Of a stretch of 5,950 bases of DNA, positions 1-5,756 are shown piece by piece. The translations under genes and the position numbers were made by a program. This DNA is from an uncultured Ruaniaceae bacterium (lineage in GTDB: Bacteria > Actinomycetota > Actinomycetes > Actinomycetales > Beutenbergiaceae). The stretch's first letter is position 1. Every line of letters begins with the position of its first letter. The stretch covers positions 1-5,950 of the forward strand of contig CAMXUZ010000134.1 of NCBI GenBank assembly GCA_947251855.1, given 5' to 3'. The notes under the pieces are model-generated. The model saw only the letters and a list, made by a program, of their open reading frames with translations, did no database searches and was not told the DNA's origin.

Positions 1-583
1 GGGGGACGTGGGAGACGAGGGAGACGGCGTGATCATGTTCAGCGGCCGTCATCGTCACGGGTGAGGCCCCGAGGTCCGCGGCGAGGTGCCGCACCGCTAG
101 TTCTGCCTGCGGATCGGAGCGGTCGTGGGGGCACACCACCCACGGCCGGCCCGCGAATAGCTCGCCGGTCGCCGCGGCTGCGCCGGTCTTTTCTCGCCCT
201 GCCATCGGATGGCTCCCGACGTACCTGGACAGGTCCAGATCAGCGAGTTCGCTGAGTTCTTCGAGAATGATGCTCTTGACGCTCGCGACGTCGGTGACGA
301 TCGCATTGGGGTACATGTGCAGTGCCGACCCGATCACGCCTGCGGTGACGTCCGGCGGGGTCGCGACGACGACGAGGGCGGGCTCGGGTGCCGAGGCGCC
401 GTCCACTTCGCCGGCACCGATGTCTCGGGCGAGGGCCTCGGCGACGGGCGAGGCGTCCCGTACGCGGACGGGAACTTCTAATGCGGTTAGAGCGAGACCG
501 ATCGACGCTCCGAGGAGGCCGGAGCCGATAATCAGCACGGGCCCCACTGTTGCGGATGGTTCTTTTCTCACGTGCAAAACCAT
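1..583 (-). CDS. tyrA: Prephenate dehydrogenase, N-terminal 194 residues (cut by the left window edge)
   Basis: Catalyses NAD(P)-dependent oxidative decarboxylation of prephenate to 4-hydroxyphenylpyruvate in tyrosine synthesis (cytoplasm). The frame is open from ATG 583-581 to base 2 with no stop, so the C-terminal part is outside the window; family members are usually about 300-370 aa. Visible features: a Rossmann dinucleotide-binding motif (VLIIGSGLLGASIGLAL, about residues 16-32), the DVASVKS segment (98-104), the family signature GSHPMAGREKTG (123-134) with H125 matching the catalytic His of TyrA proteins, and EHDHAVSLVSHVP (182-194), which aligns with the EHD...SHLPH helix just after the Rossmann domain. 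The start is supported by AAGGCGG at 592-598, 8 nt upstream. It lies 61 bp downstream of rluB on the same strand, as in other actinobacterial scpAB-rluB-tyrA loci, where cmk and der often follow. Whether a C-terminal ACT domain is present cannot be seen. Confidence 0.93.
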   Translation of the reverse strand, partial: MVLHVRKEPSATVGPVLIIGSGLLGASIGLALTALEVPVRVRDASPVAEALARDIGAGEVDGASAPEPALVVVATPPDVTAGVIGSALHMYPNAIVTDVASVKSIILEELSELADLDLSRYVGSHPMAGREKTGAAAATGELFAGRPWVVCPHDRSDPQAELAVRHLAADLGASPVTMTAAEHDHAVSLVSHVP

Positions 584-644
584 AGCGGCAACCGCCTTGC
601 CCGATCGCCGCGGCAGGTGGGGAATGCGCGTGATGTACGAATTC

Positions 645-1388
645 TCACATGCCGACGGTTCTCATCAGGTGCGCAAGTTCGTTGCCGCCGATGACCCGGG
701 TCCGCCCGGGTTTGAGGTTGCCCAACCGGATCGATCCGAATCGCACCCGGGTGAGGCTGCGCACCGGATGCCCCACGTGTTCGAACAGGCGGCGCACGAT
801 GTGCTTGCGGCCCTCGTGCAGGGTGAGCTCCACGAGTGCGGATTCGGGTCCTTGTTCGAGGAGTTTGAACTGCGATATCGCTACCGGGCCATCGGAGAGG
901 TGCACGCCCTCACGCAGCTCTGGGGCGAGGCCGCGCCGCACGAGCCCATCGACCAATGCGACGTAGGTCTTCGGGACCTCGTAGGAGGGGTGGGCGAGCC
1001 GGTGGGCGAGTTCCCCATCATTGGTGAGCAGGATCAGCCCGTCGGTGTCCGTGTCGAGACGCCCGACGTGGAAGAGCCGTTCGGTGCGGGTCTCGACGAA
1101 TTGGCGCAGGTCCGGGCGGTCGAACTCATCCGCCATGGAAGACACCACGCCGACGGGTTTGTTGAGTGCGAGAGTCAGGTGCGTGTCGTCGAGGAGCACC
1201 CGGGCATCGTCGACGTGGATGAGGGCGCCCGCGGGATCGACCCTCGTGCCGAGCTCGCGCACCACCGAGCCGTTGACCTTCACCCGCCCTTGGGAGATGA
1301 GCCTTTCGCATGCCCGGCGCGAACCCACGCCCGCATCGGCGAGGACTTTTTGCAGGCGGATGCCGTCAGGCACGTGGGGGTCGGTCAT
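645..1388 (-). CDS. rluB: RluB/RsuA-family rRNA pseudouridine synthase
   Basis: Predicted to isomerise a uridine in large-subunit rRNA to pseudouridine; E. coli RluB acts on 23S U2605. The 247 residues hold an N-terminal S4 RNA-binding domain (about 10-55: RLQKVLADAGVGSRRACE...GRVKVNG) and then the synthase domain. That domain carries LNKPVGVVSS (75-84), the catalytic motif GRLDTDTDGLILLTNDG (109-125) with D112 as the expected nucleophile, a VPKTY segment (138-142), and EGRKHIVRR...VGHPV near 192-209. Length and domain order fit the RsuA/RluB/RluE/RluF family; the RluB name rests on the scpAB neighbourhood more than on sequence. The ATG overlaps the scpB stop as ATGA, and AAGGAG at 1393-1398 lies 4 nt upstream of the start, so coupled translation is likely. 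The C-terminus ends soon after LKPGRTR, without the basic tail seen in some homologues. The exact rRNA target is inference. Confidence 0.94.
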   Translation of the reverse strand: MTDPHVPDGIRLQKVLADAGVGSRRACERLISQGRVKVNGSVVRELGTRVDPAGALIHVDDARVLLDDTHLTLALNKPVGVVSSMADEFDRPDLRQFVETRTERLFHVGRLDTDTDGLILLTNDGELAHRLAHPSYEVPKTYVALVDGLVRRGLAPELREGVHLSDGPVAISQFKLLEQGPESALVELTLHEGRKHIVRRLFEHVGHPVRSLTRVRFGSIRLGNLKPGRTRVIGGNELAHLMRTVGM

Positions 1389-1951
1389 TGGTCTCCTTCG
1401 AGGATGGTTTCTAACGACGCCTCATCCGGGAGGAATGGCGCCAAGGGGGGCAGTTCGGCGATGCTCCGAAGTCCGAGCCGCTCGAGGAAATAACTCGTCG
1501 TCTGATATAGCAGCGCGCCCGTCTCCGGGTCCCGCCCGGCCTCCTCGGCGAGACCGCGGGTCAGGAGCGTTCTCACCACACCGTCGACATTCACTCCCCG
1601 GATGCTTGCAATCCGCCCGCGGGAGACGGGTTGCCGGTAGGCGATGACGGCGAGGGTCTCCAACGCCGCTTTGGTGAGCCGGGCCGTCTGACCATCTCGG
1701 ACGAACGCCTCGACGGCGTCGGCGAATTCGGGGTGCGAGTAGTATCGCCACCCCTGGCCGAGTTCGCGTAATTCAAACCCGCGTCCCTGATCCCGATACG
1801 TCCGGGCGAGGTGTTCCAAGGCCTCGCGGATCTCGCTCACCGGTATACCGAGAACGGCGGCCAGTTGTTCTGCCGGGACAGGGGTGTCGCTGACCATGAG
1901 AATCGCTTCCAACGCTCCGTGCACGCGGTGCTCGTTCGCTGTTTCACTCAT
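1385..1951 (-). CDS. scpB: Segregation and condensation protein B (ScpB)
   Basis: Dimeric winged-helix subunit that binds the kleisin ScpA and, with SMC, forms the bacterial condensin that organises and segregates the nucleoid. From the start chosen here it is 188 aa. A first winged-helix region (about 8-85) includes ALEAILMVSDTPVPAEQLA. The second (about 90-160) holds the family hallmark LETLAVIAYRQPVSRGRI, then RGVNVDGVVRTLLTRGLAEE and a YQTTSYFLERLGL wing. An acidic tail follows. ATG 1951 is preferred because GAGGAAGG at 1960-1967 lies 8 nt upstream and the family-like sequence begins just after it. An in-frame ATG at 1972 would add seven residues (MTRKAPT) but has no ribosome binding site. 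The ATG overlaps the scpA stop by 8 nt, and the scpB stop overlaps the rluB start by 4 nt, so the three are probably translated as a coupled set. Confidence 0.95.
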   Translation of the reverse strand: MSETANEHRVHGALEAILMVSDTPVPAEQLAAVLGIPVSEIREALEHLARTYRDQGRGFELRELGQGWRYYSHPEFADAVEAFVRDGQTARLTKAALETLAVIAYRQPVSRGRIASIRGVNVDGVVRTLLTRGLAEEAGRDPETGALLYQTTSYFLERLGLRSIAELPPLAPFLPDEASLETILEGDQ

Positions 1952-2759
1952 TGTTGGCGCCTTCCTCGTCATAATCGGTGCTGAGATCCGCCTCGTCCCA
2001 TTCTGCGCCGGTCCACCTCACGGTGAGGTCGGCGAGTGGGGCCGCTTGCTCGAACGCGATGGCATGTTCGCGGAAGAGTTCCAGCAGCGCGAGGAACCGC
2101 GCGACGACCGTGCTCGTGCCCGGGGCATCGGCGATGAGGTCGCGGAACGTCAGCGCGCTGGTGCGGCGGAGTTTACCGGCGAGGATCGCGGCCTGCTCCC
2201 GAACGCTGATGACCGGATGATGCAGGTGGGTGAGGTCGACCCCGGCCGGGGTCTTCGGCGCGAGCGCGGCGGCAGCCAGCGCGGCGAACTCCTCGGGACC
2301 CACGTGCCAGATCAACTCGGGTAGGAGCGAGGCGAATTGCGGCTCGAGCCCGACCGACCGGGGCTGGGAGCGGCCCTGAACGGCGAACCGCTCCCCCAGC
2401 CAGTCCGAAACTTCCTTGTACGCCCGGTACTGCAGCAACCGGGCGAACAGCAGGTCCCGGGCTTCGAGCAATTCCAGGTCCTCTGCATCCTCTACTTCCC
2501 CGCGAGGTAGCAGGCGCGCGGCTTTGAGGTCGAGCAGGGTTGCGGCGATGAGGAGGAATTCGCTGGCTTCGTCCAGTTCCCACTGATCCTGACCGCGGAT
2601 GTAGGCGACGAATTCGTCTGTCACTTGCGCGAGAGCGACCTCGGTGACATCGAGTTGCCGCTTGTTGATGAGCGTGAGGAGCAGGTCGAACGGGCCGGTG
2701 AAGTTCTCCAGCGTGAGGTGAAAGGCGTCGCTCTGAGCGGCCGTGCTAAGCGACGTCAC
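1944..2759 (-). CDS. scpA: Segregation and condensation protein A (ScpA, kleisin)
   Basis: Kleisin subunit that bridges the SMC dimer heads and recruits ScpB; acts on the nucleoid. From GTG 2759 it is 271 aa, normal for the family. The N-terminal SMC-neck-binding region has the family signature FHLTLENFTGPFDLLLTLI (about residues 13-31), then EVALAQVTDEFVAYI and EFLLIAATLLDLKAARLLP (about 67-85). The middle is acidic and variable. The C-terminal winged helix (about 190-250), with VVARFLALLELFREH, would bind the SMC head cap. The start is uncertain. GTG 2759 overlaps parA by 14 nt; a TTG at 2768 would add three residues and overlap parA by 23 nt. Neither has a clear Shine-Dalgarno sequence, which suggests reinitiation after parA is translated. 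The last codons overlap the scpB start and carry its ribosome binding site. The tail is strongly acidic (EWDEADLSTDYDEEG). Confidence 0.95.
   Translation of the reverse strand: MTSLSTAAQSDAFHLTLENFTGPFDLLLTLINKRQLDVTEVALAQVTDEFVAYIRGQDQWELDEASEFLLIAATLLDLKAARLLPRGEVEDAEDLELLEARDLLFARLLQYRAYKEVSDWLGERFAVQGRSQPRSVGLEPQFASLLPELIWHVGPEEFAALAAAALAPKTPAGVDLTHLHHPVISVREQAAILAGKLRRTSALTFRDLIADAPGTSTVVARFLALLELFREHAIAFEQAAPLADLTVRWTGAEWDEADLSTDYDEEGANNE
1960..1967 (-). promoter_or_regulatory. Ribosome binding site deciding the scpB start
   Basis: Read on the minus strand, GAGGAAGG lies inside the last codons of scpA, 8 nt upstream of ATG 1951. It fits anti-16S pairing well and is absent upstream of the alternative ATG at 1972. 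It therefore decides the scpB start and shows that the end of the scpA reading frame doubles as the scpB translation signal. Confidence 0.75.
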
Positions 2760-3591
2760 CGCGGGCAATGAGTTCGCGGGCGAGCTGGCGATACGCCAGC
2801 GCGCCGGGGTGTTGCGGGGCGTAGGTGACGATGGGTTCGGTCGCGACGGAGGCGTCGGGGAACTTCACGGTGCGGTTGATGACGGTGGCGAACACCTGCT
2901 CGCCGAACGCGTCGCGTACCCGGTCAAGGACCTCCCGGGAATGCAATGTCCGGCTGTCGTACATCGTTGCGAGGATACCGTCGGTCGTCAGCCGCGGGTT
3001 GAGCCGATCTCGCACCTTGTTGATCGTCTCGATGAGCAGGGCCACGCCGCGAAGGGCGAAGAATTCGGTTTCCAGCGGCACGATCACGCCGTGCGCGGCG
3101 GTGAGCGCGTTGACGGTGAGCAGCCCGAGCGAGGGTTGGCAGTCGATGATGATGACGTCATAGTCATCCAGCACTGGCCGCAGCACACGAGCGAGCACAT
3201 GCTCACGGGCCACCTCGTTGACGAGTTGGACTTCCGCCGCGGAAAGGTCGATGTTCGCCGGCACGATGTCAAGATCGGGCATCTGGGTGGAGTGGATGAC
3301 CGGCCGAATATCGGGTTGCGCGCTCATGAGGAGGGTGTAGACGGACTCTTCCAACTCGTGCGCGTTGACGCCCAGACCAGCCGATGCGGCGCCCTGGGGA
3401 TCGAAGTCGACGATGAGCACTTTGCGGCCGTACTGCGCGAGCGCCGCCCCGAGGTTGATCGTCGTCGTCGTTTTGCCGACCCCGCCCTTCTGGTTGCACA
3501 TCGCGATGATTCGGGCGGGGCCGTGGCCCGCCAGTGGCGGCGGCTCGGGAAAGTCCGGAGCCGGTGCGGGGTCGAAAAGGGCGCTGTTCAT
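2746..3591 (-). CDS. parA: ParA/Soj-type partition ATPase
   Basis: Deviant Walker A ATPase of the ParA/MinD superfamily, which binds DNA in its ATP dimer and helps position chromosomal cargo. 281 aa from ATG 3591. A proline-rich N-terminal extension (about 1-25) precedes the core. The core shows MCNQKGGVGKTTTTINLG (31-48) with signature lysine K35 and K40, Walker A' VDFDPQG (61-67), and Walker B IIIDCQPSLG (147-156). Later segments EFFALRGVALLIETI and VINRTVKFPDASVATEPI are typical of chromosomal Soj proteins. No parB or complete parS motif is present nearby; in Actinobacteria this xerD-scpA-linked ParA is usually a second copy apart from the origin parAB. A TTG at 3627 would extend the protein by 12 residues. 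ATG is preferred because family-like sequence starts there and a possible leaderless promoter places the transcript start at that codon. The stop overlaps the start of scpA. Confidence 0.95.
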   Translation of the reverse strand: MNSALFDPAPAPDFPEPPPLAGHGPARIIAMCNQKGGVGKTTTTINLGAALAQYGRKVLIVDFDPQGAASAGLGVNAHELEESVYTLLMSAQPDIRPVIHSTQMPDLDIVPANIDLSAAEVQLVNEVAREHVLARVLRPVLDDYDVIIIDCQPSLGLLTVNALTAAHGVIVPLETEFFALRGVALLIETINKVRDRLNPRLTTDGILATMYDSRTLHSREVLDRVRDAFGEQVFATVINRTVKFPDASVATEPIVTYAPQHPGALAYRQLARELIARGDVA

Positions 3592-3627
3592 CGTTCCTAA
3601 TTTACTGGTGTTTGCGCTCCTACCCAA
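3592..3627 (-). promoter_or_regulatory. Candidate leaderless promoter of parA
   Basis: In the xerD-parA gap the minus strand carries TAAATT (3604-3599), a TANNNT hexamer matching TATAAT at 4 of 6 positions. It ends 7 nt before ATG 3591, the spacing expected for an actinobacterial leaderless transcript. A weak -35 element TTGGGT (3627-3622) lies 17 nt further upstream. If real, it would give parA-scpAB-rluB-tyrA a promoter independent of ctaB-xerD. AGGA is also present 3 nt before the ATG but is closer than usual for a Shine-Dalgarno sequence. This is motif matching by eye; no experimental support. Confidence 0.35.
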
Positions 3628-3658
3628 ACCCCCGCGCCGGACACCGCCACCTCGTTAC

Positions 3659-4588
3659 CTACAGAGCACGCGGATGGGAGGAGATGTATACCTCCCGGAG
3701 CGTATCGGGAGTGACCATCGTGTAGATCTGGGTCGTCGCCACTGAGGCGTGCCCGAGGAGTTCCTGCACCACCCGCACATCGGCTCCCCCGGCGAGCAGA
3801 TGCGTGGCATAGGAGTGGCGGAGCGTGTGCGGGGAGATCTTCACCGTGAGCGCCGCGCGCTCGGCCGCGGCCTGGAGCACCGCCCACGCGCTCTGGCGCG
3901 AGAGCGGGTTCCCGCGCTGATTGAGCAACAACGACGCCGTGCCCTTCCCACCGGCGGCGAGGATCGGCCGGCACCGCACGAGGTAACCTTCGAGCGCGTC
4001 GATCGCGTACTGGCCGAGCGGAACGATCCGTTCCTTGCGCCCCTTCCCGAACAGCCGCAGCGCGCCGGAATCCAGGTCAACGTCGTCAAGAGCGAGGCCG
4101 ACCGCCTCGCTGATCCGGGCACCGGTTCCGTACAGGACCTCCACGAGCGCTTGATCCCGCAGGCCGAGGGGCTCGGGGGCGGCGGCCGCGCCATCGATGA
4201 GGCGTTGGATCTCGTCGACCGAAATGGCTTTCGGGAGGCGTTTCTGCGACCCCGGGGGCTTGATCCCCGCCGCGGGGTCATGGGTGGCGCGCCCCTCCTG
4301 GACCTCGAATCTGTGCCACCCGCGCACGGCGACGATCGCCCGCGCGGTGGAGGCGGCGGACAGGGGGTTGCCGCCGTCGGAGCCGGTTCGTAGCACCTCG
4401 GCGTACCCCGCCACTACTTGCTCGGACACCTCGGCGGGGCTCGCGAGGTTCTGCGCGTGGAGATAGCTCACGTACCGGGAGAGATCACGCGAATAGGCCG
4501 CGAGCGTATGACCGGAAAGGCCGCGCTCGACCTGCAGGTGGGCGAGGTACTCCTGCAGCGGCCGCTGCAGCGAAGCGGGACCACTCAC
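3659..4588 (-). CDS. xerD: Tyrosine recombinase XerD
   Basis: Site-specific tyrosine recombinase that, with XerC, resolves chromosome dimers at dif. 309 aa, a usual length for the family. The N-terminal SAM-like core-binding domain (about 5-105) has LQEYLAHLQVERGLSGHTLAAY. The C-terminal catalytic domain (about 115-305) carries the complete active site: R158 in YGTGARISE, K182 in GKGRKER, H254 and R257 in PHTLRHSYATHLL, H280 in ELLGH and nucleophile Y289 in TTQIYT. It is therefore predicted to be active. GTG 4588 is preceded by GAGGTGA (4593-4599), 4 nt away, which overlaps the ctaB stop codon. It follows ctaB by 9 nt and precedes parA by 67 bp. XerD rather than XerC is chosen from the scpAB/parA context and the C-terminal sequence; a phage-type integrase is unlikely in this setting. 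Confidence 0.95.
   Translation of the reverse strand: MSGPASLQRPLQEYLAHLQVERGLSGHTLAAYSRDLSRYVSYLHAQNLASPAEVSEQVVAGYAEVLRTGSDGGNPLSAASTARAIVAVRGWHRFEVQEGRATHDPAAGIKPPGSQKRLPKAISVDEIQRLIDGAAAAPEPLGLRDQALVEVLYGTGARISEAVGLALDDVDLDSGALRLFGKGRKERIVPLGQYAIDALEGYLVRCRPILAAGGKGTASLLLNQRGNPLSRQSAWAVLQAAAERAALTVKISPHTLRHSYATHLLAGGADVRVVQELLGHASVATTQIYTMVTPDTLREVYISSHPRAL
4553..4570. repeat. 18-bp perfect palindrome within the 5' end of xerD
   Basis: CTGCAGCGG followed directly by its reverse complement CCGCTGCAG. It spans codons 7-12 of xerD (Leu-Gln-Arg-Pro-Leu-Gln), starting 18 nt after the start of the GTG codon. Symmetry stops at both flanks. It could be an operator, a hairpin early in the message, or a by-product of the repeated Leu-Gln codon pair. 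Confidence 0.9.
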
Positions 4589-4597
4589 ACGCTCACC

Positions 4598-5545
4598 TCA
4601 GAACGGGAGGAACGGATCTATCGCCATCGCCACGAAAAGCACCGTCAGGTACGTGATCGACCCGTGGAACACCTTCATCGCGGCGAGTTTCTTATCGTTC
4701 TTCGCTCGTTTCCATAACTGGATGCACAAATAGGCGAACCAGGCACCGGAGAGCACCGCGGCGGCGGAATACACCCAACCCAGGCCTGCGACGGGGATGA
4801 GCACGAGGGAACACGCGATCATCGCTGCCGTGTACAGGATCATCTGCCACGCCACGAGTGGGGCGGGCTCGCTCACGGGAAGCATCGGCACCCCGGCGTC
4901 CGCGTAATCCTTCTTGAATTTCATGCTCAGGGGCCAGTAATGCGGCGGGGTCCAGAAGAAGATGATCCCGAACAGCAGGATCGGCGCCCACGAAATGTTG
5001 CCGGTGACGGCGGCCCACCCGATGAGCACCGGCATCGACCCGGCCGACCCGCCCCAGACGATGTTCTGCTTCGTGTGGCGCTTGAGGAACACCGTGTAGC
5101 CCACCGAGTACATCGCGTTGGCGGCGAGGGCGAGCAAGGCGGCTAACCAGTTCACCGTCAATCCCAGCCACAGCACCGAGACGACTGCGAGCACGGAGGC
5201 GAAGATGAGGGCCTCGACCGGGGTGATCAGACCGGTGACGAGGGGGCGCTTCTTCGTGCGGTTCATGACGGCGTCGATATCGCGGTCGTACCACATGTTG
5301 TACGTGTTCGCCGAGCCGGCAGCGAGCCCTCCACCGATGACGGTGGCGATGACGAGCCAGAGCCCACCGAGGAAGGTCTCCCCCGGCCACCCACCCGCGG
5401 CTACGATCATCGTGGGTACGGTGGTGATGAGTAGCAGTTCCACGATGCGTGGTTTGGTCAACGCCAGAAAGCCGGCTGCTCGTTGCTTCCACGAAACCGG
5501 AGTGGACTTACCCAGCGGCGCGGACGCCGCAGATGTCGCGTGCAA
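4598..5545 (-). CDS. ctaB: Protoheme IX farnesyltransferase (haem O synthase)
   Basis: Integral membrane UbiA-family prenyltransferase that adds a farnesyl group to protohaem IX to make haem O, the precursor of haem A for aa3-type cytochrome oxidase. 315 aa, within family range. The first aspartate motif is N83 xxx D87 xxx D91 in TYNMWYDRDIDAVMNRTKKRP (from residue 81), followed by the conserved RPLVTG. The second polar region includes FFWTPPHYWPLSMKFKKDY (about 196-214) and AGVPMLPV (217-224). Several hydrophobic segments (for example 35-50, 61-78, 112-145, 185-198, 232-272 and 297-310) fit the family's roughly nine helices. The start is TTG 5545, backed by a strong GGGGAG (5554-5559) and N-terminal length. 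Divergent from tkt, a neighbour pairing familiar from Actinobacteria. The TGA stop is built into the ribosome binding site of xerD. Presence implies aerobic respiration with a haem A oxidase. Confidence 0.96.
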   Translation of the reverse strand: MHATSAASAPLGKSTPVSWKQRAAGFLALTKPRIVELLLITTVPTMIVAAGGWPGETFLGGLWLVIATVIGGGLAAGSANTYNMWYDRDIDAVMNRTKKRPLVTGLITPVEALIFASVLAVVSVLWLGLTVNWLAALLALAANAMYSVGYTVFLKRHTKQNIVWGGSAGSMPVLIGWAAVTGNISWAPILLFGIIFFWTPPHYWPLSMKFKKDYADAGVPMLPVSEPAPLVAWQMILYTAAMIACSLVLIPVAGLGWVYSAAAVLSGAWFAYLCIQLWKRAKNDKKLAAMKVFHGSITYLTVLFVAMAIDPFLPF

Positions 5546-5553
5546 GTAAGACT

Positions 5554-5559
5554 CTCCCC
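5554..5559 (-). promoter_or_regulatory. Ribosome binding site for the TTG start of ctaB
   Basis: GGGGAG on the minus strand lies 8 nt before TTG 5545; its extension GGGGAGAG leaves 6 nt. No ATG or GTG with comparable spacing precedes the conserved region, so this site supports the uncommon TTG start. Confidence 0.65.
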
Positions 5560-5573
5560 AAAGACGGTCGATC

Positions 5574-5589
5574 GATCAGGCCCCTGATC
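5574..5589. repeat. Perfect inverted repeat upstream of ctaB (candidate operator)
   Basis: GATCAGG, 2 nt, then CCTGATC: a perfect 7-bp inverted repeat ending 29 nt before the ctaB start codon. Overlapping its left arm is the short palindrome GATCGATC (5570-5577). On the minus strand it lies just downstream of a possible -10 TAGACT (5602-5597), so it would cover the ctaB transcription start. A repressor operator or a short 5' mRNA hairpin are both possible. No T-run follows, so it is not a Rho-independent terminator. Confidence 0.6.
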
Positions 5590-5596
5590 TCGTCCT

Positions 5597-5623
5597 AGTC
5601 TAATTGACATAACTGTGGCGCAA
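5597..5623 (-). promoter_or_regulatory. Weak candidate promoter for ctaB (possible operon promoter)
   Basis: On the minus strand, TAGACT (5602-5597; 4 of 6 matches to TATAAT) lies about 50 nt upstream of the ctaB start, with TTGCGC (5623-5618) 15 nt further upstream as a poor -35. The same bases read TAGTCT on the plus strand, and a perfect TTGACA (5604-5609, plus strand) sits next to them without a good -10 at 16-19 nt. The spacer must contain promoters for both divergent genes, but their exact places cannot be fixed by eye. Confidence 0.25.
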
Positions 5624-5645
5624 CATCACCAATCTATGGCCTAGA

Positions 5646-5700
5646 GCACGTTTTCGTGCGACAGCTGCCCGTGGCGGAGTTGACGTACTCCCCCGGCAGC
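5646..5700 (+). promoter_or_regulatory. Two consecutive stem-loops in the presumed tkt leader
   Basis: First, GCACG-TTTT-CGTGC (5646-5659) is a perfect 5-bp stem with a TTTT loop. Second, 5664-5700 folds into a longer imperfect hairpin: GCTGCC (5664-5669) pairs with GGCAGC (5695-5700), GG (5673-5674) with CC (5693-5694), and GGAGT (5676-5680) with ACTCC (5687-5691) around a TGACGT loop, giving 13 pairs with a 3-nt bulge and one C-C mismatch. Whether these are transcribed depends on the unmapped tkt start site; they could instead be protein-binding DNA sites. No known riboswitch class is recognised. Confidence 0.4.
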
Positions 5701-5732
5701 GGTTGGCTTGAGGGAGAGGAGCGAGAAACTAC

Positions 5733-5745
5733 GCCCCCAGGGGGC
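5733..5745 (+). repeat. Perfect inverted repeat next to the tkt ribosome binding site
   Basis: GCCCCC-A-GGGGGC is perfectly symmetric around one base; as RNA it would form about five G-C pairs with a 3-nt loop. It abuts the purine-rich ribosome binding sequence AAGAAAGAAGG (5746-5756) of tkt. Its G-run could alternatively pair with CCCCC at 5690-5694, so two leader structures are conceivable. Confidence 0.6.
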
Positions 5746-5750
5746 AAGAA

Positions 5751-5756
5751 AGAAGG
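5751..5756 (+). promoter_or_regulatory. Ribosome binding site of tkt
   Basis: AGAAGG lies 4 nt before GTG 5761, within the longer purine tract 5746-5756. Spacing is slightly short but usable. It supports GTG 5761 as the start; no better start with a binding site lies between it and the conserved region. Confidence 0.6.

Noticed and set aside
585..611. GCGGC...GCCGC inverted repeat around the tyrA ribosome binding site
   Set aside because: Only five paired bases with a long loop in GC-rich DNA; too weak to call a regulatory hairpin or terminator.
267..1493. Plus-strand 408-codon open frame opposite rluB and tyrA
   Set aside because: It lies antisense to two well-recognised genes, its translation is low-complexity and resembles no family, and stop-poor antisense frames are expected at this GC content.
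1940..1947. TGTTTCAC, identical to one half of the ParB site parS
   Set aside because: The other half (GTGAAACA) does not follow, and the bases encode the scpB start region; a lone 8-bp half site is expected by chance.
2743..3600. Plus-strand 285-codon open frame opposite parA
   Set aside because: Shadow of the parA coding frame; the ParA motifs on the other strand are unambiguous.
5604..5609. Perfect -35-like TTGACA facing tkt
   Set aside because: No acceptable -10 lies 16-19 nt downstream (best is ACCAAT), so it is not annotated as a tkt promoter on its own.
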